Shown here one piece after another: positions 27,413-36,221 of a stretch of DNA of 64,000 nt. The position numbers and the translations under genes were made by a program. Below the pieces are notes generated by a model, which searched no databases, was not told the origin of the DNA, and saw only the letters and a list, made by a program, of their open reading frames with translations. The stretch is from the NCBI RefSeq assembly GCF_028609885.1, contig NZ_CP063195.1, positions 1,798,001 to 1,862,000 of the forward strand. Direction: 5' to 3'. Each line of letters begins with the position of its first letter. Within the stretch, counting starts at the first letter, position 1. The DNA comes from Corynebacterium jeikeium. Its GTDB lineage: Bacteria > Actinomycetota > Actinomycetes > Mycobacteriales > Mycobacteriaceae.

Positions 27413-27742
27413 CTAGTTATCCTCGACGCGGAACTCGGCCATGCGGTCCCACTCGGTCTTGCCTGGGATCTTCGTGTTGATGATCTCCGGGGTTTCCAGC
27501 AAGTACTTCGGCATCTCGTCGCAGGCGCGCTTGAAGTGCTCGGACTCAACGTGGGCGACGTCGGCATCGTCCTGGAAAGCCTCGATCAGCAGGTACTCGT
27601 TTGCGTTCTCCGGATCGCGGAACCAGTCGAAAATTATATTGCCTCCCTCGGCGCGAGTAGCCTCGGTGAACCAGGAAACCTCCTGCAGGAAGTTGTCGGC
27701 AAACTCGGGGCGGACCTTGTACTTAACGTTGATAAGGATCAT
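27413..27742 (-). CDS. Antibiotic-biosynthesis-monooxygenase (ABM) domain protein, quinol-monooxygenase-like
   Basis: 109 residues, one ABM ferredoxin-like fold with the typical KYKVRPEFADNF start and HVESEHFK. Members oxidise quinols or aldehyde-type compounds without cofactor, or degrade haem. The role here is unknown. No Shine-Dalgarno sequence is seen; TACCAT 7 bases upstream is a possible -10 of a leaderless transcript. It is the last host gene before the prophage. Confidence 0.77.
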   Translation of the reverse strand: MILINVKYKVRPEFADNFLQEVSWFTEATRAEGGNIIFDWFRDPENANEYLLIEAFQDDADVAHVESEHFKRACDEMPKYLLETPEIINTKIPGKTEWDRMAEFRVEDN

Positions 27743-27925
27743 TTTTTTGATGGTAGTTGGTGTTCTGGTGGTTCGCTATTTTCGCTGTTCGCGGGCATGA
27801 CGCTAGTGTCATTGGTGACGATTATGCCGGGGCTATCGGGGCGCGTGCGGGATCTTTGCGGGATCGCGAGGGCGCGCCCGTCTCCGTCGTGGCAGGGGAT
27901 ACCAGATCAGGGACGCCTAGAAACG
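27743..27925. other. Host-prophage junction region without genes
   Basis: I see no credible gene between the ABM gene and the phage terminator. It includes a palindromic TGACGCTAGTGTCA stretch near 27798-27811. The left attachment site probably lies here, but no core repeat can be recognised without the other end. Confidence 0.4.
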
Positions 27926-27978
27926 CAAAAAAGACCCCCACCACGGGAGCCAAAAGGCTCAACCAATGGTGAGGGTCT
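27926..27978 (-). terminator. Strong terminator at the end of the prophage late operon
   Basis: On the minus strand AGACCCTCACCA pairs with TGGTGGGGGTCT (one mismatch), with a nested GAGCC/GGCTC stem inside, followed by six T. It ends transcription out of the lysis genes before host DNA. Confidence 0.83.
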
Positions 27979-28051
27979 ATGGGGGATCGCTGCAGGGGGT
28001 GGAGGGCGCTTTCGTCGGCGGGGCACGCCCTCTTGCAGCACGGTCAGTCTA

Positions 28052-28420
28052 TCAAAGGTTCTTCAGATCGTCCCGAATCTCCTCGGGAATATCCAAACGA
28101 TGGTTCGGGTGGTCGCGCAGCCACCGACGGATCGTCTCAAGCGCCGCGCGATACCGCGCTTTCAGGTCAGCCAACTGCTGCTTGACAGTGCGCATGTCCG
28201 CTTGCAACTCCTCGATCTGCTGCTGCTGCCCCTCCAACCGCTCATCCGCATACGCTTTCGTCTCCGCTAAGAGCTTCGACCACTCATCAGCGCGAGTGGT
28301 CACCTCCGCCGCTTTCTCCTGCGACCTCGACGAGGCGCGCTGCCCCATCAGGGTAAAAAACCCACCCACTAGCGCGACCGCAACAGTGCCCAGCACTGTA
28401 AAGAGCGCGTTCATGTCCAT
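28052..28420 (-). CDS. Phage membrane-anchored coiled-coil protein (lysis region)
   Basis: 122 residues with the ATG at 28420, which overlaps the preceding stop (TGATG); a GTG one codon earlier also exists. One N-terminal membrane helix (LFTVLGTVAVALVGGFFTLMG) is followed by a Gln/Glu/Lys/Ala coiled coil at residues 30-95. Not recognised by family; could be a holin-associated or spanin-like component by location, or an accessory membrane protein. Confidence 0.75.
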   Translation of the reverse strand: MDMNALFTVLGTVAVALVGGFFTLMGQRASSRSQEKAAEVTTRADEWSKLLAETKAYADERLEGQQQQIEELQADMRTVKQQLADLKARYRAALETIRRWLRDHPNHRLDIPEEIRDDLKNL

Positions 28421-28827
28421 CACGCCTCCTCATCAATGCGCACCTCTGTAGCTCGACCTCGCCCGAAAGCCCACAAAATAAGGGCGCAGATCAGGTAGTA
28501 GGATAGTGCGCTCACCCAGGCGCGGGGCAGTTGCTCGTCGAAAAACTGGCCAGCCATGAAGCTAGTTCCCCACGCCGCGTGAATGCCAACCACCAGCCCC
28601 ACACACGTCGGCATGAGCTTAGAGGACAGCGTCGCCACAAGGCAGATCAGGCCAATGCCGATCCATACGACGCTCCACACGGACGGTTGGAAAACGCTTT
28701 CTAGGTAGTGTGCTGCGCGTCGATCCTGATTGACAAAGCCGGGCATGTATGAGATGCCGCGCGCGATGGTGGCGATGCCAACTATGAGTAGTCCTGCCGC
28801 GTCGGTTGCCCACCAGGTGCGGCTCAT
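28420..28827 (-). CDS. Phage four-helix membrane protein (holin or accessory)
   Basis: 135 residues with four hydrophobic segments (about 9-25, 48-66, 73-95, 103-122). Its start overlaps the stop of the upstream gene by four bases. Position next to the endolysin gene suggests a role in lysis or superinfection control; I do not recognise a family. Confidence 0.75.
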   Translation of the reverse strand: MSRTWWATDAAGLLIVGIATIARGISYMPGFVNQDRRAAHYLESVFQPSVWSVVWIGIGLICLVATLSSKLMPTCVGLVVGIHAAWGTSFMAGQFFDEQLPRAWVSALSYYLICALILWAFGRGRATEVRIDEEA

Positions 28828-29186
28828 GAGTCTAGCCCTGGGTATGCGCCCTCGATCTCCGGCTCTACCTCTGGTGCTGCGTGGCGTGGCTCATAGCTCG
28901 CCTGCTGCTGGTAGGTCTGCGCCGCCGCCGCGATAGTAGGGAGCGCCTGGAGCGCTGCTACGAGGTCAAGTCCAGCCAGGGGTGCCTGGTCAGGAGCCTT
29001 GGGTAGGTTGGCTGCTGCCGTGCCGCCTGTGATCGCCGCGCCCGCGCCCGCGAGGGTGCCTAGCAAGGCGGCGATGTCGCCGTACCCTAGCGTGGTGGCG
29101 ACTACGGCTGCGATACCTACTAGCGCTGCGAGGATGTAGATGATGAGGCGTACCCACGCCATTGGGGATAGCTTCTGCGGGGTCAT
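28824..29186 (-). CDS. Putative holin
   Basis: 120 residues; two hydrophobic helices at about 12-35 and 38-58 with a short turn, then a hydrophilic Ala/Glu/Pro tail. This size and topology next to the endolysin is that of an actinophage holin, which would form the membrane lesion that starts lysis. The stop of the endolysin gene abuts its start. Sequence similarity to named holins is not obvious to me. Confidence 0.7.
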   Translation of the reverse strand: MTPQKLSPMAWVRLIIYILAALVGIAAVVATTLGYGDIAALLGTLAGAGAAITGGTAAANLPKAPDQAPLAGLDLVAALQALPTIAAAAQTYQQQASYEPRHAAPEVEPEIEGAYPGLDS

Positions 29187-30533
29187 TTAGTGCTCCTTTG
29201 CGATGTTGTCGATCTTCTGCTCTAGCTGGTTGAGCTTCTGCAGGATGAGGTAGGCGTGTGCGTCGGTGTTGTATAGAGCGTCGCGCGGGGTCATGGTGAC
29301 CTTGGAGCCGGGAACGCGCGACTTGTAGCGTCGATTAATCTGGTCAAAATCTGTCATGTCGTTACCCTTCTGTGGTTGTGGTTTGCCCGGTTTAGCCGGG
29401 GTGGCCTTAGACTTGGTGCCGTAGAACAGCTCCCTTAGCTGCTCCTTGGTGCCCCTAAAGGCGTTAATGTCCACGGAAAAGCCCGCGACCTGCGCGTTTG
29501 AACCGAACTGCCACAGGCTCGGCTTTTGGTTACCTAGCGGGTAGCCCCACTGTCGGTGGTTGTTTCCGGGGTAAATATCGCGGGGCTTACCGGCCGGGTT
29601 GCGCCCATAGGCCGCGACCCAGAACTTGCCGAACTCATGCGAATCCGGTTCCCCCGGGCGAATCCGCCCCTCCCAATAGGGCACGTAAGAGTACGCACCA
29701 ATGACGCGCACCCCGTGGCGCTCGAACTCGCGCTTACACGCCCTAATGTGATCCACATGCAGGCCGGCGTTGGTTTCAACGTCAATCCACATAGGCCGCT
29801 TCTTCGACCCCATGACCTGCAACGACGCTTGCACCTGCGCCGCCACACTCGTGCCCTCACTGGGGTTACGTAGGTAGTGATAAGCCGCCGTAACCAATCC
29901 CGCGCTTTCCGCGTCCGCTAGGTGCGACTGGTACGCGCGGTCTTTGTACGTGCCGTCGGTTGTGCGGATAATCGCAAAATCGATACCCTCCCGCGCGGCC
30001 TGCTTCAAGCTCATTCCGTTTTGAAAATAACTAATATCGACCCCGTACAGCGTGCCCATCGGGCTACCTCCCTTAGGTTTAGGCTTAGGTACAGCGCCGG
30101 GGTAATCCGCGTTAGCCAACCACGTTTCAGGGTCAACCCTGCGCCCGCCATAGCCGTACTCCCAGATGGTTAGGTGCAAATGAGCGCCAGTAGATTGCCC
30201 ATTGGAGCCGATATATCCAATCACCTGCCCCTTACGCACCTTGTCCCCCACTTTGAGGCCGGTAGCGAAAGCGTTCCACATGTGCCCATACTCGGAACAG
30301 CCCCCGCCGACGCTGGCCGGGTGGTCGATAACGATCCACTGCCCATACCCTCTGGCCGCGCCAATGTATTGAACGGTGCCGTCAGCGACGGCGTGGAATG
30401 GTGTGCCGTCTGGTGCTGCGAAGTCGGTGCCGGAGTGGTTCTCTGGCCTGCCGGTAACGGGGTTAATCCTCCCTGCGAAGCGGCTGGTTATTCTAATTTT
30501 GTTGCGTGGTAGCGGCCAAGATCGGTTAGCCAT
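29187..30533 (-). CDS. Endolysin with M23 peptidase and GH25 muramidase domains
   Basis: 448 residues from ATG 30533, which has GAAAGG 6 bases upstream. Residues about 30-130 form a zinc M23 peptidase with HSGTDF (His-x3-Asp) and HLHLTIW (His-x-His). Residues about 150-365 form a GH25 lysozyme with GVDISYFQ, the DVET acidic pair region and QFGSNA...DINAF. The C-terminal 60 residues are linker plus a short helical region. It would cut both peptide and glycan parts of peptidoglycan. No lipolytic LysB is seen, although the host probably has a mycolic acid layer. Confidence 0.92.
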   Translation of the reverse strand: MANRSWPLPRNKIRITSRFAGRINPVTGRPENHSGTDFAAPDGTPFHAVADGTVQYIGAARGYGQWIVIDHPASVGGGCSEYGHMWNAFATGLKVGDKVRKGQVIGYIGSNGQSTGAHLHLTIWEYGYGGRRVDPETWLANADYPGAVPKPKPKGGSPMGTLYGVDISYFQNGMSLKQAAREGIDFAIIRTTDGTYKDRAYQSHLADAESAGLVTAAYHYLRNPSEGTSVAAQVQASLQVMGSKKRPMWIDVETNAGLHVDHIRACKREFERHGVRVIGAYSYVPYWEGRIRPGEPDSHEFGKFWVAAYGRNPAGKPRDIYPGNNHRQWGYPLGNQKPSLWQFGSNAQVAGFSVDINAFRGTKEQLRELFYGTKSKATPAKPGKPQPQKGNDMTDFDQINRRYKSRVPGSKVTMTPRDALYNTDAHAYLILQKLNQLEQKIDNIAKEH

Positions 30534-30556
30534 TTCGCGCCTTTCTTGCATGAGTA

Positions 30557-30606
30557 AACCCCCGCCGGAAAGCGGGGGTTGTTAGATGTTGTTAGATGTT
30601 GTTAGA
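30557..30606 (-). terminator. Hairpin and tandem decanucleotide repeat before the endolysin gene
   Basis: A 9-bp stem AACCCCCGC/GCGGGGGTT with loop of six lies between the preceding CBM-like gene and the endolysin gene. Next to it the 10-base unit GTTAGATGTT is repeated about 2.5 times (30581-30606), each with an in-frame-independent TAA on the minus strand. The T-run (TTT) is weak; it could be a partial terminator or an mRNA stability stem. Confidence 0.5.
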
Positions 30607-31204
30607 CCTTTTGCCACAGGGCGGGCACTGCGGGCGGCTCCCACCCTGCCTGTGTGGTGTGCCCTTGGATCACCTCGTAGGTTGCGCCTTGGTGTGTGTA
30701 GCGTTCGCCGGGTTTGACGGTGGTGTTCGGCTTCCATTCTGGGGTGGCCGGTTCCGTCTCGTCGGCGGGGTTATCCTCCGTAGGCTCGTCCGGCTGTTCG
30801 CCCGTCTCCGGTTCCGGCTTGTCCTCCGTAACCTCCACCCAGTAACGCTCGTCAATACCAGGTGACCCCGGCTCCCACACATTAAGCTGCGTGCGCGTCT
30901 TGTCCAGCACGTCACGCCACGTCTTACCGCCGTTAGTAGCCAGGTCGCCGTAGTAGAAATGAGTTGCCGTGTCCAGCGGGTGCCACGGCTTCCACGGGCG
31001 CACCTTAGTATCCGCCTTCGCCGGTGGTTTCAGCTTCACGTCCTTCTCCGCCAGCCGTTCCGTCACCTCCGCGACCACTTCTTCCTTCGCCTCACGCGCC
31101 GCCTCCTCCACGGCGGGTAGTGCTGCGCGGCGTTTACGCTCGTCGGCTAGTGCCTGTTGCAGGTCGAGTAGCTGGTCTTCGGAGTACGTTGTTAGGTCAA
31201 TCAT
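30602..31204 (-). CDS. Phage protein with C-terminal chitin-binding-like (CBM5/12) module
   Basis: 200 residues. An N-terminal coiled coil (residues 5-55) is followed by two aromatic modules; the last 45 residues contain the pattern W...Y.HQGATYEV..., ending in PALWQKV, as in CBM5/12. The middle has an acidic linker. It lies between tail-fibre genes and endolysin; a carbohydrate-binding tail tip or host-binding protein is inferred. Confidence 0.65.
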   Translation of the reverse strand: MIDLTTYSEDQLLDLQQALADERKRRAALPAVEEAAREAKEEVVAEVTERLAEKDVKLKPPAKADTKVRPWKPWHPLDTATHFYYGDLATNGGKTWRDVLDKTRTQLNVWEPGSPGIDERYWVEVTEDKPEPETGEQPDEPTEDNPADETEPATPEWKPNTTVKPGERYTHQGATYEVIQGHTTQAGWEPPAVPALWQKV

Positions 31205-31251
31205 GGTTGCCTTTCTGTGTGTTCTGGCTTGTTGCGTTGTTGGTTGCCTGG

Positions 31252-32424
31252 TTAGGTTTTCGGCCAGCGGTAGATAACCACCATGCCGCCGACCTTGCCG
31301 TTGCTACCGCTTGATCCGCTCGTCGGCGGTATGAGGTTGGCTGGGTCTCCCTGGGAGCCACCGGAGCCACCGGAACCACCGGCACCTAGCGCGTCGGCGG
31401 TTTCCCCAAACGCGGACGGTGTAGGCCGGGTAGTCGCCCCGTTCGTGGTGTACGCACCTAACGACGTATGGCCGCCCAGTGCGCCGGCTTCGCCGGTTTC
31501 ACCGTTCATGAAGCCACTTGAGCCGTACCTTCCGCCCTTGCCGCCTGCGCCGACGCGTAGCGTCCCGCTACGCGGGGGGTTAGTGACTCGCACGCCAACA
31601 CCGTTACGCCCAGACGAACCGGACGAACCGGCAGAGGTGTTGCTTCCGCCTTGGCCACCCTGACCGCCTTGGCCGCCCTGGTATAGCCACATGGCTATTT
31701 CTGCACCGGGTAGCGCTTCCGACCATTCGCCGGACTTCGTTACCGTTTCTACCCACACGTTCGTGGATAGTCGCGCGCGGAACGCCGGCAAGCTAGTGAC
31801 CTCGTTCTTGTAGCCCGACCAGTCGTAAGCCACGACTGACACGTCGCCGGACGATGTGATCAGCGTCGAACCAGAATTGAACACGTTTTCCGACAATGCA
31901 AAAGCGCCACCGTTCGTCGCCGTTTCCACCCCCACGCCGTCCACAAACGTGCGCATACGGTAGCCATACCAGTCGTCGTAAGTGTTGAGTAGCACCCAGT
32001 GGTAGCCGCCCGGCCATGATGTCGTATAGTCCAGAACCGCCTTTCGGTCGCCGTAGGACTCGCAACGGAGTTTCCCGCCCTGCGTTGTCATGCGTAGAGC
32101 GATACGGTCGCCCTGCTGCCACGTCACCTGCGCGTTATCCCCGATATACGCCCACAGCTTTGTCTGCCGAAAACTCGAATTGAGGTTTAGGGTAAACCTG
32201 TAGTTTTCGCCCTGGTCTAGAATCTTTGCCGCCCGGTTACCCGATGCGAACGTGCCCGCCTCGTTTTGCATTACGTACAGCGTCGCTGCTTCTACCCCGA
32301 GTATCTGCTGCAAGCGTCGTGGCGCGGACGACCACACTAGCGACGTGCCCGCGTACACGGCAGATATGGGCGCGCCGCCCACGTAAATCTCTTTAACCCC
32401 GCTGGTTCCAATACTGATAGGCAC
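31252..32424 (-). CDS. Phage minor tail / fibre protein with Gly-rich tip
   Basis: 390 residues. The N-terminal 60 residues form a tail-attachment-like module; the middle has a lectin-like beta-rich domain (residues 70-225); the C-terminal 150 residues are extremely Gly/Ser-rich with GGQGGQGGQGG repeats. Gly-rich tips are known in phage adhesins, where they form polyglycine-II sandwiches that bind the receptor. Start codon ATG at 32424. By order it follows the collagen-like fibre. Confidence 0.77.
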   Translation of the reverse strand: MPISIGTSGVKEIYVGGAPISAVYAGTSLVWSSAPRRLQQILGVEAATLYVMQNEAGTFASGNRAAKILDQGENYRFTLNLNSSFRQTKLWAYIGDNAQVTWQQGDRIALRMTTQGGKLRCESYGDRKAVLDYTTSWPGGYHWVLLNTYDDWYGYRMRTFVDGVGVETATNGGAFALSENVFNSGSTLITSSGDVSVVAYDWSGYKNEVTSLPAFRARLSTNVWVETVTKSGEWSEALPGAEIAMWLYQGGQGGQGGQGGSNTSAGSSGSSGRNGVGVRVTNPPRSGTLRVGAGGKGGRYGSSGFMNGETGEAGALGGHTSLGAYTTNGATTRPTPSAFGETADALGAGGSGGSGGSQGDPANLIPPTSGSSGSNGKVGGMVVIYRWPKT

Positions 32425-32427
32425 GCC

Positions 32428-33888
32428 CTACTCCTTCACGAACGTGATGGTGTTCGACGCGGTGCCGGACGGCGGGGCGGACGATGCCACACGTAGCTCA
32501 AACGCACCCTTGGTTAAGTGCGTATCCATAATCTCGGTCAGAGAGCTACTCATGGAATCCACATACCCCTTCGTCGCCGCGTGTCCGGCACTCGTGGGGG
32601 TGGCGAACTGCGCCCGCCCGGCACTATCGCGGGACACCAGAGTGTTGCCCGTTGCTGCGCTCGTGTGACTATTAGGCGCGTTCGTCACGTCCGCCAGAGT
32701 GTGCTTATGAGACTCCGGCGGGTATGTCTCGGGCTTCCCGCTGATCGCGCCCCACGTGGTGGCCCCAGACTCGCCAGGGTCGCCCTTGTCGCCCGGTTCT
32801 CCTTGTGGGCCAGGATCGCCCTGGTCGCCCTTATACCCGCGCGGGCCACGGTCGCCCTTCACACCCTGCGGACCAGTTAGCGACGGGCTGGTCTTGCCAT
32901 TTACTGTCAGCTTATCGCCGTCCCAGGACGTAGAACTAGCGATGTTCGCCGCCCGGTCAGCGTCAGCTTTAGCGGCCGTGGCGGACTTGTCGGCGTTCGT
33001 CGCGCTAGTTGCGGCCTTACCCGCGTCGGTTTTAGCGGCACTCGCGCTAGACGCCGCCGCACTTGCGGACTTACCCGCCGCATCAGCAGCCCCCTTAGCC
33101 GCGTCAGCACTACCCTTCGCGGCACTAGCGGACGAACCGGCACTATCGGCGCTGGACTTCGCGCGGTCAGCATCGGCCTTAGCTGCCTTAGCGGAGCTAT
33201 ACGCGTTAGACGCGGACGAAACAGCGGAATTAGCGGAGTCCTTCGCCGCGCCCGCCGACTCGGTAGCCGCCTGCGCACTCGCCGTCGCGGACTCACTAGC
33301 CGACTTAGCGGAATTAGCGAAACTCGAGGCGTCAGACCTGGACTTGTCGGCAGCGGTCGCGGAGCCATCAGCAGCAGACGCGGACTTACCCGCATTATCG
33401 GCGCTAATCTTCGCAGCGGACGCAGACCCGGCAGCAGCCGTAGCCGACTTACCGGCAGCGTCAGCGGAACCCTTCGCCTTGTCGGCCTCCGCCTTCGCGG
33501 ACTTCGCGGAGCTGTCAGCCGTAGCCAACGACGCGCGCGCCTCATCGATCCACGCGCCGAAATCACGCCGCAGCTCGTCCAGCGCGTCACGCTCCAAATC
33601 ACCCGCAGCCTCCGCCGCACGAATACATGCTTCCAACGACGCTGTACCAGATTCGGGGACGATCAGCTCCACCGTCTCACCAGGCAGACCACTAGATACC
33701 GCCACCAGCACACACGCGCCAGGCAAGAGTTCTAGATCGACTTTCCCATCAAAAACCGGCCTACGGTCATTAGCGGTCATCAGCCAGCCACCGGACACAG
33801 GCCGCGCCGTCTTCGAGCGCACCCACACCTCCGTAACGGCTTCAGCCGTACCTGTAATGATCTTCAGATCACCTTGAACACGCGTCAT
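32428..33888 (-). CDS. Collagen-like phage tail fibre protein
   Basis: 486 residues. ATG at 33888, with AGGAG 8 bases upstream; a TTG two codons earlier is weaker. N-terminal 110 residues form a beta-rich attachment domain; residues about 115-320 are alanine-rich heptads (AKSADSA-like repeats) making a long trimeric coiled coil; residues about 340-380 contain about twelve Gly-X-Y triplets (GPQGVKGDRGPRGYKGDQGD and more); the rest is a head domain with GYVDSM. Likely a trimeric side or central fibre. Confidence 0.88.
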   Translation of the reverse strand: MTRVQGDLKIITGTAEAVTEVWVRSKTARPVSGGWLMTANDRRPVFDGKVDLELLPGACVLVAVSSGLPGETVELIVPESGTASLEACIRAAEAAGDLERDALDELRRDFGAWIDEARASLATADSSAKSAKAEADKAKGSADAAGKSATAAAGSASAAKISADNAGKSASAADGSATAADKSRSDASSFANSAKSASESATASAQAATESAGAAKDSANSAVSSASNAYSSAKAAKADADRAKSSADSAGSSASAAKGSADAAKGAADAAGKSASAAASSASAAKTDAGKAATSATNADKSATAAKADADRAANIASSTSWDGDKLTVNGKTSPSLTGPQGVKGDRGPRGYKGDQGDPGPQGEPGDKGDPGESGATTWGAISGKPETYPPESHKHTLADVTNAPNSHTSAATGNTLVSRDSAGRAQFATPTSAGHAATKGYVDSMSSSLTEIMDTHLTKGAFELRVASSAPPSGTASNTITFVKE

Positions 33889-33899
33889 TTTCAAAACTC

Positions 33900-35195
33900 C
33901 TAAACAAGCCTCGGAACTGTCAAAATCACAATCTGCCGAATGCCAACCAGAGCAACCGGCTTATAGAAAAATCTTCGATCACCATCGTCACGGATCTGGG
34001 CAAAACGGATCTCCGTTCCGCCATCGTTTCCGAAGCCATTCATGTTCGACATGAGCATCACTGCGTCGCCCTCCCATGTGCCCCGCGCAACAATTGTCGC
34101 GCCACGGTCAAGAGATGCCTTATCTCCCTCAATCCGAAACAGCCCATCCGGGGTGTCATATGGCGCATGCAGCCACTGACTTTGGTGGGCGAATGTCAGC
34201 TTCGGACGTAGCCGGTTCTCGCGCTTCTCGGCCAAAGCGAGGTCTTCCTGCGCCTTAATCGCAACCGCATTAGCCTCCGTAGCCAGCCGGTTAGCCTCGG
34301 CCAGCTCGTCCTGCTGCTTATCGACCTTCTCCTGCAGCTCCCAGCGTTTAGTGTTCGCCGCAATGTACGCCGGGATTAGTCCCTGGTCAGCAGCGCCACC
34401 CTCATTGTTTTCCTGCAGCTGCCGATTCAACCGCTGCAAGTCAGCCATCACAGTAGGGATCGTCGCACCACCACCAGACAAGGCTTCAGCAAGTTTCTTC
34501 GCCTTGCCGTCAGCGTCATCAGCCGTCGCCTGCGCAGCAACCGCCTTAGAATCAGCCACACGAGCAGACTCACCAGCAGCATCAGCAGACGACTGCGCCG
34601 CCACCACACGCTCCGACAACCCCGCCAAATCACGCCGATCCTCAACCAACACCCGATGAATCGTCGCATTAGCAGCGAGTAGCGCATCCTCATCAGACAC
34701 CAACTGACCACCCACATGCACACGCCAATCCACAATCGAGTGATCTGACACAATCGGCTCAATCCGCGTCACACGCATGGGCACGACCATCCCCCAAATC
34801 TCCACGTCGACGAGATCGCCAACCTGGAAATGCTGCAGGGGAACCCAGTCTCCTAGGCCTGCGAGTGTGATGTCGGATTCCAGGAAAAACTCGCCACTCG
34901 TGCGCTTAGCGGCCTCGTCTAGAACCTGCTCCACATCAGACGCAGGGGCAGGCGCTCCCTTAGCCGTAATGCTCACATCAGCGCGCACGAACCGGCGGAA
35001 CATCCCACCCACGCGCTTCTCGCTGTTCAGTGCTGCGACATAGCCCAGCTCGTTACCTGGCGCAGACGGAGTGAAAATACCATCCATCTCCGCACCCTCA
35101 GGCAGAGTGATGCTCACCTTGCCGAAAGCGGTTGATGCCAGCGACCGGAGCACGGTCACCTGCGGGGACTCCGCGATTAGATACGGCCTACGCAT
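33900..35195 (-). CDS. Phage minor tail protein (baseplate/tip)
   Basis: 431 residues. The N-terminal 160 residues form a beta-rich attachment region; residues 190-330 are an Ala/Asp/Glu coiled coil; the C-terminal 100 residues form a beta domain. Overlaps the upstream gene by eight bases. I recognise no enzyme motif; its order suggests a tail-tip component. Confidence 0.78.
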   Translation of the reverse strand: MRRPYLIAESPQVTVLRSLASTAFGKVSITLPEGAEMDGIFTPSAPGNELGYVAALNSEKRVGGMFRRFVRADVSITAKGAPAPASDVEQVLDEAAKRTSGEFFLESDITLAGLGDWVPLQHFQVGDLVDVEIWGMVVPMRVTRIEPIVSDHSIVDWRVHVGGQLVSDEDALLAANATIHRVLVEDRRDLAGLSERVVAAQSSADAAGESARVADSKAVAAQATADDADGKAKKLAEALSGGGATIPTVMADLQRLNRQLQENNEGGAADQGLIPAYIAANTKRWELQEKVDKQQDELAEANRLATEANAVAIKAQEDLALAEKRENRLRPKLTFAHQSQWLHAPYDTPDGLFRIEGDKASLDRGATIVARGTWEGDAVMLMSNMNGFGNDGGTEIRFAQIRDDGDRRFFYKPVALVGIRQIVILTVPRLV

Positions 35196-36162
35196 TAGTG
35201 ACCTCCTTCACTGTTAGCACGACCATCGCATGAGGAAAGCTCCGGTACCCCAGGGTGCGTTTCGGCTCGCCCTGCGACGGCGAAATATCCACCTCATCCG
35301 GCTTCATAGCCGACGTTGCTTGATTCCAACACCGCACCGGAGGATCACCCGGCCACCACACACGAGCACCCAAGATCACGCCAGCGTTCTTCGCCTGCGC
35401 CGCCACCGTCTCCCACAGGAAACCGTCCCGCGCCTCCAACGAAATCACCGGCGAGTTATCAACCTCCGGTACTTCCACAACGTGGTAGGGATCATCAACC
35501 CAGCGAGTACCGTCAGGATCGGATTGGGACATCATCGCCGCGTCTAGCGACTCCTGCGCCAATCGCCTAATGACGAACCCTGCCTTGCCGTTCTTCCATG
35601 TGAAATACGTCTTCGTCGACAGCTCAATCTTCGCCCACTTACGCGGAGTCTTAAACGGGATACCGGACAAATCCGTCTTGGCCTCGTATGGTCGTGCAGC
35701 CCACCACGCGGACGGCCACGACACAGCAGGAACCGTATGCCACACGTCCATCACACTCAGCGCATGGATCGTCACCGTGGAAGGCACACCCGCACTATCT
35801 GGATCATCAGCCGTGCAGTGCGTGATAGTCCCCCCGCGACGAACCACACCATCCTCGCCAGGGAACACGGCTAGTAGCATGTAGTCTCCCTCGGCCACGG
35901 GGATACGCCCGGACGGGTCGAAATCACGAATCGAATCAGTTACCAGCAGCTCAGCAACCCGCGTAACCGCACCAGCCACATCGCGGGCTGGGAACGTGAT
36001 CGCCAGGTCTGCCGACTCCATCCACTGATCCGGAGTTTGAGAATCAACGGGGGCAGGGAGTGTGAAAAGCGGATTACCGTCAGCGTCACCCACGCCGTAG
36101 TACCTACCTTGGGTATCAATGATGTAGTTAACGTGACGCTGCCAAGAATCCCAGTCAATCAT
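35188..36162 (-). CDS. Phage minor tail protein, ReqiPepy6 Gp37-like
   Basis: 324 residues, Trp-rich with an RDGFLWETVAAQAKNAG helix and the WWAARPY pattern of Gp37-like siphovirus tail proteins of Gram-positive phages. Start ATG at 36162 with GGAGG 4 bases upstream. It sits just after the HNH cassette. Confidence 0.75.
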   Translation of the reverse strand: MIDWDSWQRHVNYIIDTQGRYYGVGDADGNPLFTLPAPVDSQTPDQWMESADLAITFPARDVAGAVTRVAELLVTDSIRDFDPSGRIPVAEGDYMLLAVFPGEDGVVRRGGTITHCTADDPDSAGVPSTVTIHALSVMDVWHTVPAVSWPSAWWAARPYEAKTDLSGIPFKTPRKWAKIELSTKTYFTWKNGKAGFVIRRLAQESLDAAMMSQSDPDGTRWVDDPYHVVEVPEVDNSPVISLEARDGFLWETVAAQAKNAGVILGARVWWPGDPPVRCWNQATSAMKPDEVDISPSQGEPKRTLGYRSFPHAMVVLTVKEVTNA

Positions 36163-36176
36163 TATGCCTCCAATGG

Positions 36177-36204
36177 AAAAGGCCCCCGATGAAAATCGGA
36201 GGCC
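36177..36204 (-). terminator. Terminator after the HNH gene
   Basis: On the minus strand GGCCTCCGAT and ATCGGGGGCC pair (one mismatch) over a TTTC loop, followed by four T. It separates the HNH gene from the tail gene at 36162. Confidence 0.72.
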
Positions 36205-36221
36205 ACATCGTTTACTTATCC

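Noticed and set aside
29187..30533. LysB-type esterase near the endolysin
   Set aside because: No Gly-x-Ser-x-Gly hydrolase pattern in any gene of the lysis region.
30581..30606. CRISPR-like repeat
   Set aside because: Only 2.5 copies of a ten-base unit without spacers.
32756..33877. 373-residue ORF on the plus strand over the fibre gene
   Set aside because: It is the antisense of the coiled-coil/collagen repeats; Ala/Ser-rich shadow without ribosome site.
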